NCBI GenBank assembly: GCA_025363755.1 | Contig: JANYLQ010000027.1 | Location: 41,136 to 105,135, forward strand | Source of the DNA: Hyphomicrobiales bacterium | Lineage (GTDB): Bacteria; Pseudomonadota; Alphaproteobacteria; Rhizobiales; Aestuariivirgaceae | Reading direction: 5' to 3' | Length of the DNA: 64,000 nucleotides | Part shown: positions 49,337-56,993 of the stretch, in pieces | Position numbering within the stretch: position 1 is the stretch's first letter | Layout: every line of letters starts with the position of its first letter | Translations under genes and position numbers: made by a program | Notes under the pieces: model-generated | What the model saw: the letters and a program-made list of their open reading frames with translations, nothing else | What the model was told of the DNA's origin: nothing | Database searches by the model: none

Positions 49337-51238
49337 TTATTTTTTTCCTTGCGCATTGTCCCAAATATGCACGAGCTTCGCAAATTTGTCAGCCATCATG
49401 TTTACGGCTTGGTCATCGGTTATTTTTTCGGCCAGCCAATTCAGTGCAGCTTCATTGAAAATTGTTCGGCCAACGGCAAAGCCTTTGACGTATTTTTTGC
49501 CAGCCACAGCAGCAAAGCCTTTGGCTAACTCCTCTTCGGGTGCTTCAAGGCCAAGCAAAACAATGCCGCGACAGTGAGGATCATTTGCGTCGATCACTTT
49601 GCCAATTTCATCCCATGCCGCAGGAACAACTTGAGGTTCGAGCTTCCACCAATCAGGTTTGATACCTAAAGTATAAAGCTCAGTCATTGCGCGGGCGATG
49701 GTGTTTTTATCCATCGGGCCATTTTTGCTGGCAATGATTTCGACCAAAAGTTCACGACCAACTTTGCGGGCAGTGGTATAGAGATCGCGCAGTTTGGCAG
49801 ATTGTTCGTCTTTCATTTCTTGCGGATCATCAGGGTGATAGAAGGCTAAGCATTTGATAGTGTGGGTGACCGGCCAATCGACAAGCCGCGCGCCCACATC
49901 TTGGGTGAATTCGAACCGTAATGGGCGGCTTCCTGGTTGTTCTAAAGGGCGACCAATCCAGAGGCCGAGCTTTGCTGCATCAAACATCGCTTCGCGGCCA
50001 TAGGTATCATCAAGCAATGTGCCAAAGCCGGCTTTACCGCCAGACACTTTGCCAATGGCCTGCATGGCGAGGCGCTTAAAGGGGGCGATTTTTTCGCGAG
50101 ATGCGCCAACTTTATCGGCCATGTCTTCGAGTTGTTTGCGGTGGTCGATGGCAAAAGACAGGATTTGATTTGGCTGGGCACGGCGCGTCGTGGCCCAGTG
50201 GATGTGGTTGATGTCTTCATCCTTGCGCAGGGCTAAATGTTTTGAGCCATGCTTCAAGAAATATTGCAGCTCTTCGAAAGTTGCGTATTCAGGCGAACAG
50301 AGTAGGCGTGAGACCGCAAAGGCCCCGCAAGCGTTGGCATAAGTGGCGCAGGTTTCATAAGGTTCGTCTCTGAGCCAACCACGCAGGAATCCCGACATGA
50401 AAGCATCGCCAGCGCCGAGAACATTATAGACCTCAATGGGAAAGCCTTTGCCGATGATACCGCCTTCGAGGGAAGAAGGAATTGCCTCTGGATACACCAC
50501 ACAACCCATGGGGCCACGCTTTAATACGATCGCACCTTTGGAATAAGAACGAATGATGCGCAGTGCTTCAAGCGTGTCTTCGGTGCCGCCTGCAATATGC
50601 ACTTCTTCCTCAGTGCCGATGATGAGATCACAATCGGCTAGAATGGATTGCAGATGCGCGGTTACTTTATCGGATTTGATATAGCGTTCTTCACCTGCGG
50701 CATGCCCCGCAAGGCCCCAGAGGTTTGGGCGGTAATCAATATCGATGATGATCTTACGGCCATTGGCTTTGGCAATCGCCATGGCTTTGCGTTGGGCGGC
50801 ATCGGTGTTGGCTTTAGCAAAATGTGTGCCTGTGACGAGTAAGGATTTGGCCGAGAGGACAAAATCTTCGTCCACATCAACAGCTTCAAGGGCCGAGTCC
50901 GCGCAGTTGTCACGATAGAAAATGAGTGGAAAGGTTTTGTCGTTTTCGACACTGAGCAATACCAATGCTGTTAGGCGTTCCTTATCGGTAACCACGCCCT
51001 TTGTGGCAACACCCTCGCGAGCCAATTGCTCTAAAACAAAGCGGCCCATTTGCTCGTCGCCCACTCTTGTGATGAGGCCAGATTTCAGGCCAAGGCGCGA
51101 TGTACCGATGGCGATATTGGTGGGTGAGCCTCCCACCGACTTGGCAAAGGATGCAATGTCTTCAAGCCGCGAACCAATTTGTTGACCATAAAGGTCAACC
51201 GAGCATCGGCCCATGGTGATAACGTCAAGTGTGGTCAA
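49337..51238 (-). CDS. iolC: Bifunctional 5-dehydro-2-deoxygluconokinase / DUF2090 aldolase-like protein
   Basis: The N-terminal PfkB kinase (about 1-320) phosphorylates 2-deoxy-5-keto-gluconate. It shows DVITMGRCSVDLYGQQIG, SVGGSPTNIAIGTSRLG, GTEEEVHIAGG and the catalytic YNVLGAGDAFMSGFLRGWL. The C-terminal DUF2090 domain (WATTRRAQPNQILSFAIDHR, LVEIIASKNG, GIKPDWWKLEP) is the IolJ-like aldolase partner. This fusion is standard in Hyphomicrobiales. The likely start is TTG 51238, with a perfect GGAGG (51244-51248) 5 bases upstream; an upstream TTG at 51274 has no such site. A regulator palindrome lies 58-75 bases upstream. Confidence 0.93.
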   Translation of the reverse strand: MTTLDVITMGRCSVDLYGQQIGSRLEDIASFAKSVGGSPTNIAIGTSRLGLKSGLITRVGDEQMGRFVLEQLAREGVATKGVVTDKERLTALVLLSVENDKTFPLIFYRDNCADSALEAVDVDEDFVLSAKSLLVTGTHFAKANTDAAQRKAMAIAKANGRKIIIDIDYRPNLWGLAGHAAGEERYIKSDKVTAHLQSILADCDLIIGTEEEVHIAGGTEDTLEALRIIRSYSKGAIVLKRGPMGCVVYPEAIPSSLEGGIIGKGFPIEVYNVLGAGDAFMSGFLRGWLRDEPYETCATYANACGAFAVSRLLCSPEYATFEELQYFLKHGSKHLALRKDEDINHIHWATTRRAQPNQILSFAIDHRKQLEDMADKVGASREKIAPFKRLAMQAIGKVSGGKAGFGTLLDDTYGREAMFDAAKLGLWIGRPLEQPGSRPLRFEFTQDVGARLVDWPVTHTIKCLAFYHPDDPQEMKDEQSAKLRDLYTTARKVGRELLVEIIASKNGPMDKNTIARAMTELYTLGIKPDWWKLEPQVVPAAWDEIGKVIDANDPHCRGIVLLGLEAPEEELAKGFAAVAGKKYVKGFAVGRTIFNEAALNWLAEKITDDQAVNMMADKFAKLVHIWDNAQGKK

Positions 51239-51295
51239 TTCCGCCTCCGGGTGGATTTTTGAGAAGTGAAACAATAATTCCAGTCATAAGTCAAT

Positions 51296-51313
51296 ATGGA
51301 ATGTATATTCTAT
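51296..51313. promoter_or_regulatory. Putative RpiR/IolR operator upstream of iolC
   Basis: ATGGAAT (51296-51302), four bases, then ATTCTAT (51307-51313): the same ATNGAAT-N4-ATTCTAT pattern as the perfect palindrome before mmsA, with one mismatch between the arms. It overlaps the last base of the RpiR gene and lies 58 bases upstream of the iolC TTG. A weaker copy, ATGGAAT-N4-GTTCTTG, lies at 52172-52189 upstream of the RpiR start, along with a half-site AAATAGAAT at 52151-52159, consistent with autoregulation. Confidence 0.55.
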
Positions 51314-52131
51314 TATTTCTTGCGACGCTCGGCCACAGCCACCGTGAGCGTCATGGCCAGAGAAAGAGTGGCCGCCATTGAGCGAAAGCCTTCGAAATTG
51401 GCTTCTTGCACTTCAAACCATGGCTTGGCGATGGGTGCAAGTGGGGAAAAAGGCGAGTCTGTGATGGCAATGATGGGCACATTGCGAGCCGCTGTATCTT
51501 GAACCAATTTTATGGTTTCGGAAGCGTAAGGTGTGAAGCTGATGGCTAAAACCACATCGCGTTTTGAAGCAAAGCTCACGTCTTCCGAAGCAAGGCCACC
51601 CGTTGCACCAATCAGATTGTTGCGGATTCCCAACTTGCCAAAGGCGTATGACATATAGGATGAGATCGGGAAAGAACGGCGCAAACCAATGAGAAATATC
51701 GTATCGGCCTTGGCTAACATGTCGACAGCTTCTTCGAGTTTTGAGGCGTCGAGTTTCTCGCGGAGGTCATTCAATGATTTTTGCGAAGCATCGCTGAAGC
51801 CTGAAAAAATGACACTCGCTTTGGACGCAGTGATGGCATGTTCGCGCATGTGTTCGATGCGTTCTTCATAGTTCATGATCCGGTCGCGCAGACGCGAACG
51901 GAAGACATCTTGCAAATCTGAAAAACCTGCATAGCCGAGGCTTTGGGAGAAACGCACCAGCGTTGAGGGTTGAACTTCGGCGGCTTGAGCGATTGAAGCC
52001 ACTGTGCCGAATGCGATTTCATCGTGATGTTCCAAGGCATAGGTTGCAACTTGGGCGAGGCGGCGCGGCAGGTTGGGAGCACGCTCAACAATGCGGGCCT
52101 TCAGGTTATCAAAATCACGAGGTGTTTCCAT
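51313..52131 (-). CDS. RpiR/MurR family transcriptional regulator, probable IolR
   Basis: A 272-residue regulator with an N-terminal HTH_6 domain (about 1-80; LAQVATYALEHHDEIAFGTV, SIAQAAEVQPSTLVRFSQSL) and a C-terminal SIS sugar-phosphate-binding domain (about 125-265; IFLIGLRRSFPISSYMSYAF, VVLAISFTPYASETIKLV). The family binds phosphosugars as effectors. Its place directly upstream of iolC-iolD-iolB, in the same orientation, makes it the likely inositol regulator. In other bacteria 2-deoxy-5-keto-gluconate-6-phosphate is the known IolR effector type. Palindromes at 45736-45761 and 51296-51313 are candidate sites. Confidence 0.88.
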   Translation of the reverse strand: METPRDFDNLKARIVERAPNLPRRLAQVATYALEHHDEIAFGTVASIAQAAEVQPSTLVRFSQSLGYAGFSDLQDVFRSRLRDRIMNYEERIEHMREHAITASKASVIFSGFSDASQKSLNDLREKLDASKLEEAVDMLAKADTIFLIGLRRSFPISSYMSYAFGKLGIRNNLIGATGGLASEDVSFASKRDVVLAISFTPYASETIKLVQDTAARNVPIIAITDSPFSPLAPIAKPWFEVQEANFEGFRSMAATLSLAMTLTVAVAERRKK

Positions 52132-52365
52132 TTATTTACACAAGCACGGAAAATAGAATTTGCCAAGCGCGATGGAATGAATGTTCTTGCACGCCATGCG
52201 TGTTTTTAAACCTTTGACAGAAATCAATTCTAGACCGGGTAAATTGGCTCTGGGTGGGTTTTGAGTTTGGACGCTAGGGCGGTAGCGAAGCATGCTGTTG
52301 CCCCACTCTAGGGCCTCTAAAATACGTTTAAATGCCTACAGAGTGAATATATTATGAAGTTGGGT
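52132..52365 (+). other. Intergenic stretch with a possible plus-strand RNA hairpin
   Basis: No protein gene is visible in these 234 bases. GGGCGGTAGC (52277-52286) and GCTGTTGCCC (52294-52303) can form a 10-bp stem on the plus-strand RNA, with three G-U pairs and a 7-nt loop. The minus-strand RNA could not pair as well, which hints at plus-strand function. A short CACGC/GCGTG hairpin followed by five T residues lies near 52190-52207. Putative regulator half-sites lie near 52151 and 52172. A small RNA is possible but weakly supported. Confidence 0.25.
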
Positions 52366-54027
52366 TCACCCCTCGTCAAACCCTCTCGCACGATACGGTC
52401 TACGACGTTGGGTGTTAAGGGGGGGAAGGTTTGAATCAGGAGTCGCTATGGCTTGTTTAATCCGCCGCAAAATTACAGCGCGGTCTTTGTCCGTGGCGGC
52501 TTTTGCTAATGTATCATGCAGATCGAGAACTATGCTTTGGGCATCATTGTGCCAATCGAGTTTGGCAACGGCACCTTGATCTATTCGGGGCTTCATCGTG
52601 CCTCCAATGAGTTTGGCGCTATCGCCAGAAAGATCATAGGTCTCATCGAGTGCTGGGCGGATGATGCGGTCGTCAGGCACGAGCCTGCCTTTGATTGAAT
52701 CTTGTAATGCAATCTGCCGCTCTTCTTCACCATGGGTCAGGAATAAGGTGCGCGCAATTGGCAAGCGTTTGGATATCCAGGCTTCTAGCTCTGGGCCATC
52801 GGCGTGGCCGGAATAGTCTTCGATATTTCTTATTGTCGCCGCAACGGCGATTTCTTCGCCCATGATTTTTACGTGTTTCTCGCCCGCCATTAACATGGCA
52901 CCCAAAGTGCCGGTGCCTTGATAGCCGACAAATAGTACCGTAGTCGATTTTTGCCAGAGGCGATTTTTCAAATGGTGGCGGATGCGGCCAGCTTCGGCCA
53001 TGCCAGAAGCTGATATGACGATGTGAAAGCCAGAGAAATTATTGAGGCCCTTACTTTCTTCAACAGACTCGGTTGACTTCACGAGTGGTGAATTGAAAGC
53101 CTTTGCTAAGTCTGCGCCGTTCTCTAACTCTGCTGCGTGTTTGCGGAAGATCGCAGTGGCTTTGTTGGCAAGAGGTGAATCGATGAAGATGTTGCCTTGC
53201 GGTGCCAACTTATGATCCATTATATATACCAAATCGGTGACCACCTCTTGGGTGCGCTCGACAGCAAAAGATGGAATGAGCATCACGCCACCTTTGGCTG
53301 CGGCATCTTTTACTTCATTGGCTAAAATCTCACGACGCTTTTCCAGTGAACGCTCAAAGCGATCCTTGCCTCCATAGGTGGATTCGCAAATCACATAGTC
53401 CCAACTCACTGGAGATATAGGATCGCGTTCGAGCAATTTATTGTCTGGGCCGATGTCGCCCGAGAATAAAATGCGTACAGGATTTTTGTTTGGTTGTTCA
53501 ACCTCTACTTCGATCGACGCAGAGCCAAGCAAATGGCCTGCATTCCAATAGCGTGCGCGAATGCCCTTGGCGGGCGTGATCCAAGTTTCATATTCAACGG
53601 GCGAAAGATGCTTGATGGCTTCCATCGCATCGTCCAAAGTGTAGATCGGCTCAACGGTGGGCAGACCTTTTCTGGCGTTACGCTCGTTTAAATTTCGCAC
53701 GTCAGATTCTTGGATGAAGCCAGAGTCTGGCAACATAATCTGGCAGAGGTCGACAGTGCCGGGCGTGCAGTGAATTTTCCCCGCATAGCCATGTTTGGTC
53801 AGTTTAGGGATGACGCCTGTATGATCGATATGCGCGTGCGTGAGCAACATCGCATCGAGTGACTTGGGTTCAAAAGGGAAAGGTCGATAGTTCAATTCGC
53901 TCATGGTCTTTGAGCCTTGAAACATGCCGCAATCGATGAGTACGCGGGTTTGATCGGTTTCAAGCAAATAGCAGGAGCCTGTGACTGTTCTTGCCGCGCC
54001 GTGAAATGAGAGTTTCAATGTCATCAT
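52366..54027 (-). CDS. MBL-fold beta-CASP metallo-hydrolase (RNA-processing type)
   Basis: A 553-residue metallo-beta-lactamase-fold nuclease with a beta-CASP insert. The metal motif LLTHAHIDHTG has ligands His64, His66, Asp68 and His69. AGHLLGSASIEVEV and LFSGDIGPDNKLL complete the metal site. ICESTYGGKDRFE leads into the beta-CASP domain, with MLIPSFAVERTQEV, ISASGMAEAGRI and the C-terminal DYSGHADGPELEAW and LTHGEEE. These are shared with the bacterial homologues of CPSF73/Ysh1-like proteins. Substrate RNA is unknown. Its start follows directly after the LOG gene stop, suggesting a two-gene operon. Confidence 0.92.
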   Translation of the reverse strand: MMTLKLSFHGAARTVTGSCYLLETDQTRVLIDCGMFQGSKTMSELNYRPFPFEPKSLDAMLLTHAHIDHTGVIPKLTKHGYAGKIHCTPGTVDLCQIMLPDSGFIQESDVRNLNERNARKGLPTVEPIYTLDDAMEAIKHLSPVEYETWITPAKGIRARYWNAGHLLGSASIEVEVEQPNKNPVRILFSGDIGPDNKLLERDPISPVSWDYVICESTYGGKDRFERSLEKRREILANEVKDAAAKGGVMLIPSFAVERTQEVVTDLVYIMDHKLAPQGNIFIDSPLANKATAIFRKHAAELENGADLAKAFNSPLVKSTESVEESKGLNNFSGFHIVISASGMAEAGRIRHHLKNRLWQKSTTVLFVGYQGTGTLGAMLMAGEKHVKIMGEEIAVAATIRNIEDYSGHADGPELEAWISKRLPIARTLFLTHGEEERQIALQDSIKGRLVPDDRIIRPALDETYDLSGDSAKLIGGTMKPRIDQGAVAKLDWHNDAQSIVLDLHDTLAKAATDKDRAVILRRIKQAIATPDSNLPPLNTQRRRPYRARGFDEG

Positions 54028-54807
54028 CTATTCCTTTGGAATGTGAAGACCACGATCCACCAGAGCTTGCCAAGCCTGTTTAGGCGTGTCGGCGTAGGTG
54101 AAGAGTTCAAGGTCTTTTGGGTTGATGAGTTTTTCTAATGCAAAATGTTCAAAGTTGATCGCAGATTTCCAAAATTTTGAATCATAAAGGACAACTGGCA
54201 GATTTTTTGTCATCTTTCCAGTTTGACGCAAGGTCAGTAACTCGAACAATTCATCAAGCGTTCCAAAACCACCGGGAAACACGACTAATGCTGCAGCTCT
54301 CATCGCAAAATGCATTTTGCGCATGTTAAAATAATGAAAGCGAAAGGTAAGTTCTGGTGTTGAATAGGGGTTTGGTTCCTGTTCGTGCTGAAGCGTGATG
54401 TTGTAGCCAATGCTCATGGCACCCGCGTCATACGCACCGCGATTGGCGGCCTCCATAATACCGGGACCGCCGCCAGTGGCGATGACGTTATGATGCTTAT
54501 TGTGTTTGGTGAGGCGAGCGCCGCTTTGTTCGGAGCTAAGCTTTGCAAAAGCTCTTGCGGATTCATACCAACCATTGCCGTCATTTTCGCGCACGCGAGC
54601 AGAACCGAAGGCGACGATGGTTGATTCAATGCCAAGGTGCCGCAAAGTTTCTTCGGCCTTCATGTATTCAAGTTGGAACCTAATGCCCCTTGTTGAATCG
54701 CCCAATAAAAAATCTTGGTCAAGTGCGGCTAAACGATACGCGGGGCTGTTCAGAGCGTTTTCGATGGAAGGGCGATCAGTGACAGTCAAAGCAAATCCTC
54801 GATTCAT
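54028..54807 (-). CDS. LOG family protein (TIGR00730, Rossmann fold)
   Basis: A 259-residue protein of the LOG/lysine-decarboxylase-like family. It has GSARVRENDGNGWYESARA, VIATGGGPGIMEAANRGAYD (the GGGPGxME nucleotide motif) and ALVVFPGGFGTLDELFELLT (the PGGxGTxxE catalytic motif). Members hydrolyse nucleoside monophosphates and some release active cytokinins. It does not resemble true lysine decarboxylases beyond the misleading family name. It abuts the MBL nuclease gene and is divergent from PPK2, with 82 bases between the starts. The physiological role is uncertain. Confidence 0.88.
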   Translation of the reverse strand: MNRGFALTVTDRPSIENALNSPAYRLAALDQDFLLGDSTRGIRFQLEYMKAEETLRHLGIESTIVAFGSARVRENDGNGWYESARAFAKLSSEQSGARLTKHNKHHNVIATGGGPGIMEAANRGAYDAGAMSIGYNITLQHEQEPNPYSTPELTFRFHYFNMRKMHFAMRAAALVVFPGGFGTLDELFELLTLRQTGKMTKNLPVVLYDSKFWKSAINFEHFALEKLINPKDLELFTYADTPKQAWQALVDRGLHIPKE

Positions 54808-54889
54808 TATTCTCGCTAATGACTAAGCGCTGTGGCCTTTGCAATCAAGTGACGTCTGTGACAGAATTAAGGGGAACAGGAATTTACAA

Positions 54890-55702
54890 ATGGCATTTGC
54901 AAAGGCATTTCAAGTTGAGCTGGGCAAGAAGGTTGATCTTTCAAAGCATGATCCACGTGACATTGCGGGCTTTAAAGATAAAGATAAAACCAAGGCCGAG
55001 ACTGAAGACGATTCCATAGCTATCGATGCTTTGCAGAACATTCTTTATGCTGAGGGCAAGCGCTCGCTTTTAGTCGTGATCCAAGGGATCGATAGTTCTG
55101 GCAAGGATGGCACCGTGCGTGCCGTGTTTAACTATTGTGGCCCAATCGGGGTTGTGAATACGTCTTTCAAGGGGCCAAGCGCTGAAGATCTCAGCCATGA
55201 CTATCTTTGGCGCGTTCACAAGGCTTGTCCGCAGCGTGGCATGATCGGAATTTTTAATCGCTCGCATTATGAAGACGTGCTGGTAGCCAAGGTGAAGAAA
55301 TTTGCTACATCTGAAGCAATTGAACAACGATACGGCGAAATCAATGACTTTGAAAAAATGCTAGTGGCTAATGGCACGGCCATTTTAAAGTTCATGCTTA
55401 ATCTTTCTAAGGATGAGCAGAAGGTACGTTTGCAAGACCGAGTGGATGACCCCACCAAGCGTTGGAAATTTAATCCAGCGGATTTGGATGACCGAGCGCT
55501 TTGGGACGATTATATGAAAGCCTATGAAGTGGCGTTGGAGCGCTGTTCAACCGAACATGCGCCCTGGCATATTGTCCCCGCCGATCGCAATTGGGTGCGT
55601 AATGGTGTGATTGCCAAGATTGTTCGCGAAACTTTGGAAAAGATGGACTTGAAATTTCCAGAGCCAAAAGGCTGGGACCCCAAGACGGTTAAAATAGTTT
55701 AA
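54890..55702 (+). CDS. ppk2: Polyphosphate kinase 2 (PPK2) family protein
   Basis: PPK2 enzymes transfer phosphate between polyphosphate and nucleotides in the cytosol. The 270-residue protein, from ATG 54890 with AGGA upstream, has Walker A VVIQGIDSSGKDGTVRAVF and FKGPSAEDLSHDYLWRVHK. The lid and Walker B part is GMIGIFNRSHYEDVLVAKV. DRVDDPTKRWKFNPADLDDR and APWHIVPADRNWVRN follow. It is a single-domain type, close to class I in its G-I-D-x-x-G-K-D-G motif. Direction (ADP, GDP or AMP phosphorylation) cannot be read reliably. It is divergent from the LOG gene and convergent by 4 bp with the formyltransferase gene. Confidence 0.92.
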   Translation: MAFAKAFQVELGKKVDLSKHDPRDIAGFKDKDKTKAETEDDSIAIDALQNILYAEGKRSLLVVIQGIDSSGKDGTVRAVFNYCGPIGVVNTSFKGPSAEDLSHDYLWRVHKACPQRGMIGIFNRSHYEDVLVAKVKKFATSEAIEQRYGEINDFEKMLVANGTAILKFMLNLSKDEQKVRLQDRVDDPTKRWKFNPADLDDRALWDDYMKAYEVALERCSTEHAPWHIVPADRNWVRNGVIAKIVRETLEKMDLKFPEPKGWDPKTVKIV

Positions 55703-56472
55703 CGTATTTTTCTAAACCAGCCTCGAATATATTGGAAAAAACCGGGGTGATACCACACGTCTGAAATGCCGCTTATTGGGTGAGTTTCCAGTTTGTTAGC
55801 GTTGGCGTCCTGAATGGCTTGCGTTAAGATTGGTAGGGCTGCTGCTGTTTGCAAATAGGGATAGGTTGCAAAGGAATCTTCGACCGTCGGTTCGATTTTG
55901 GATTTGCCGATAATGTTGCCAGTATCAATACCTTCATCGACAAGATGGACAGTAACACCGCAATTATCTTTGTCGTTTTTATAAAGCGCCCAATAGGCAC
56001 CATGCGCACCCCTGTAAGCAGGTGTGATACCTTGATGCGAATTGATGAAAATGGCATTTGTTGCCGACAAGGTTTTCTTGCCAATAATGCGCGTGCCGTT
56101 GACGACAATGATATCCGGGTTAACTTCGGCTAAGCGCTTGCGGAAAATCTCGCTGTTTACGCTATTAATTTTTTGAATAGATGAGGAGTGTGGCTCTGTT
56201 TGCTCTAGGCCCCTATCGTGGCAAATGGTTTTGATGCGGTTTCGAGAGCGGGCCATTATAAACGGTCTTATCGCGAATATAAAGGCCAGTTGATCGGCCA
56301 CCGCCAAAAGCCCAAGTTTTTTAATTCGATTTTTTAAAAGCTGCGCGCGTGACTGCGGTTGCTCAATAAATGCTGGAAACAGGCCAAATTCCTTGATGAG
56401 GTGATTGTATACGATCCAAGTTGTTGGATTATCACTGCCAAGTAAGACGAGTTTTTTATGGATGTTCTGCAA
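55699..56472 (-). CDS. Formyltransferase-family protein
   Basis: A 257-residue protein with a formyl-transferase N-terminal-like catalytic core. INSHQGITPAYRGAHGAYWAL has the Asn and His, and GVTVHLVDEGIDTGNII has the Asp of the N-H-D triad. The N-terminus KLVLLGSDNPTTWIVYNHLI resembles a nucleotide-type fold. Members transfer formyl groups from formyl-tetrahydrofolate to methionyl-tRNA, GAR or amino sugars. This one lacks the Fmt C-terminal domain, and its neighbours are sugar-nucleotide genes, so a sugar formyltransferase for surface glycans is the better guess. Codons are A+T-richer than in the core genes. Confidence 0.75.
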   Translation of the reverse strand: MQNIHKKLVLLGSDNPTTWIVYNHLIKEFGLFPAFIEQPQSRAQLLKNRIKKLGLLAVADQLAFIFAIRPFIMARSRNRIKTICHDRGLEQTEPHSSSIQKINSVNSEIFRKRLAEVNPDIIVVNGTRIIGKKTLSATNAIFINSHQGITPAYRGAHGAYWALYKNDKDNCGVTVHLVDEGIDTGNIIGKSKIEPTVEDSFATYPYLQTAAALPILTQAIQDANANKLETHPISGISDVWYHPGFFQYIRGWFRKIR

Positions 56473-56993
56473 AAGCTAAGTTACCGATTTCTCGTTTTGA
56501 TCGTAGCAGTAAAAAAGCACAAATAGAAAAATGAATCATTTACAGGTTACGCGTGCTGAACTTCAAGTCTTAAGGTTTGATTTACCAATTTTTTGTCGTG
56601 GGATGGAGTTATTCGAGATTAGAACTTCGTCGTAGACGAAACTGCAACTTCACTTGTGGCATTGCAAATGAAAGTGCAGGTCGGCATAGCAACAACCTGC
56701 GTTTAAAACCGCGTTCCCTTTAAGAATTGAAATTACGGCAATTTAAATATTCTGACAACGAGGGATTGAAAATCGCTGGTGATGGCCAAAATGAATCGCA
56801 TTTTTGAAATTGAACCCTACAAAATCAATTGATTTCTGTCGGCAAACCTCATTTTTTGCTCTCGTTGATTGATCAATTGTCAAGCCGTCGATATCTGTTA
56901 ATACGTCTATGGTGATGTTAGATATCCACCAAAGCGCCTATTTTTTCAGCCTTTTCAAAATTTAAGTATTTATTCAGTTTGGATTTTGTTCGT
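56473..56993. other. A+T-rich intergenic region with dense inverted repeats
   Basis: No coding frame of note lies in these 521 bases. TTCGTC-GTA-GACGAA (56626-56640) is a 6-bp hairpin. CTGCA (56642-56646) can pair with TGCAG (56675-56679). GCAGGT (56676-56681) can instead pair with ACCTGC (56695-56700), so the two pairings exclude each other. AAATCAATTGATTT (56822-56835) is a perfect palindrome. The left half could encode a structured RNA or a leader on either strand. The right end holds a good promoter for manB. Confidence 0.4.
56877..56904 (+). promoter_or_regulatory. Predicted sigma-70 promoter for manB-manC
   Basis: TTGTCA (56877-56882) is separated by 16 bases from TAATAC (56899-56904). 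Both boxes are close to consensus. The predicted start leaves about 80 bases of leader before the manB ATG at 56994. The palindrome ATTGATCAAT sits directly upstream of the -35 box and might bind a regulator. Confidence 0.6.

Noticed and set aside
54028..54807. Calling the LOG protein a lysine decarboxylase
   Set aside because: GGGPGxME and PGGxGTxxE mark the LOG/TIGR00730 family; no PLP decarboxylase features are present.
56571..56585. CtrA-like half-site pattern TTAA-N7-TTTA in the manB upstream region
   Set aside because: One mismatch in a very A+T-rich stretch, far from the predicted promoter; easily chance.
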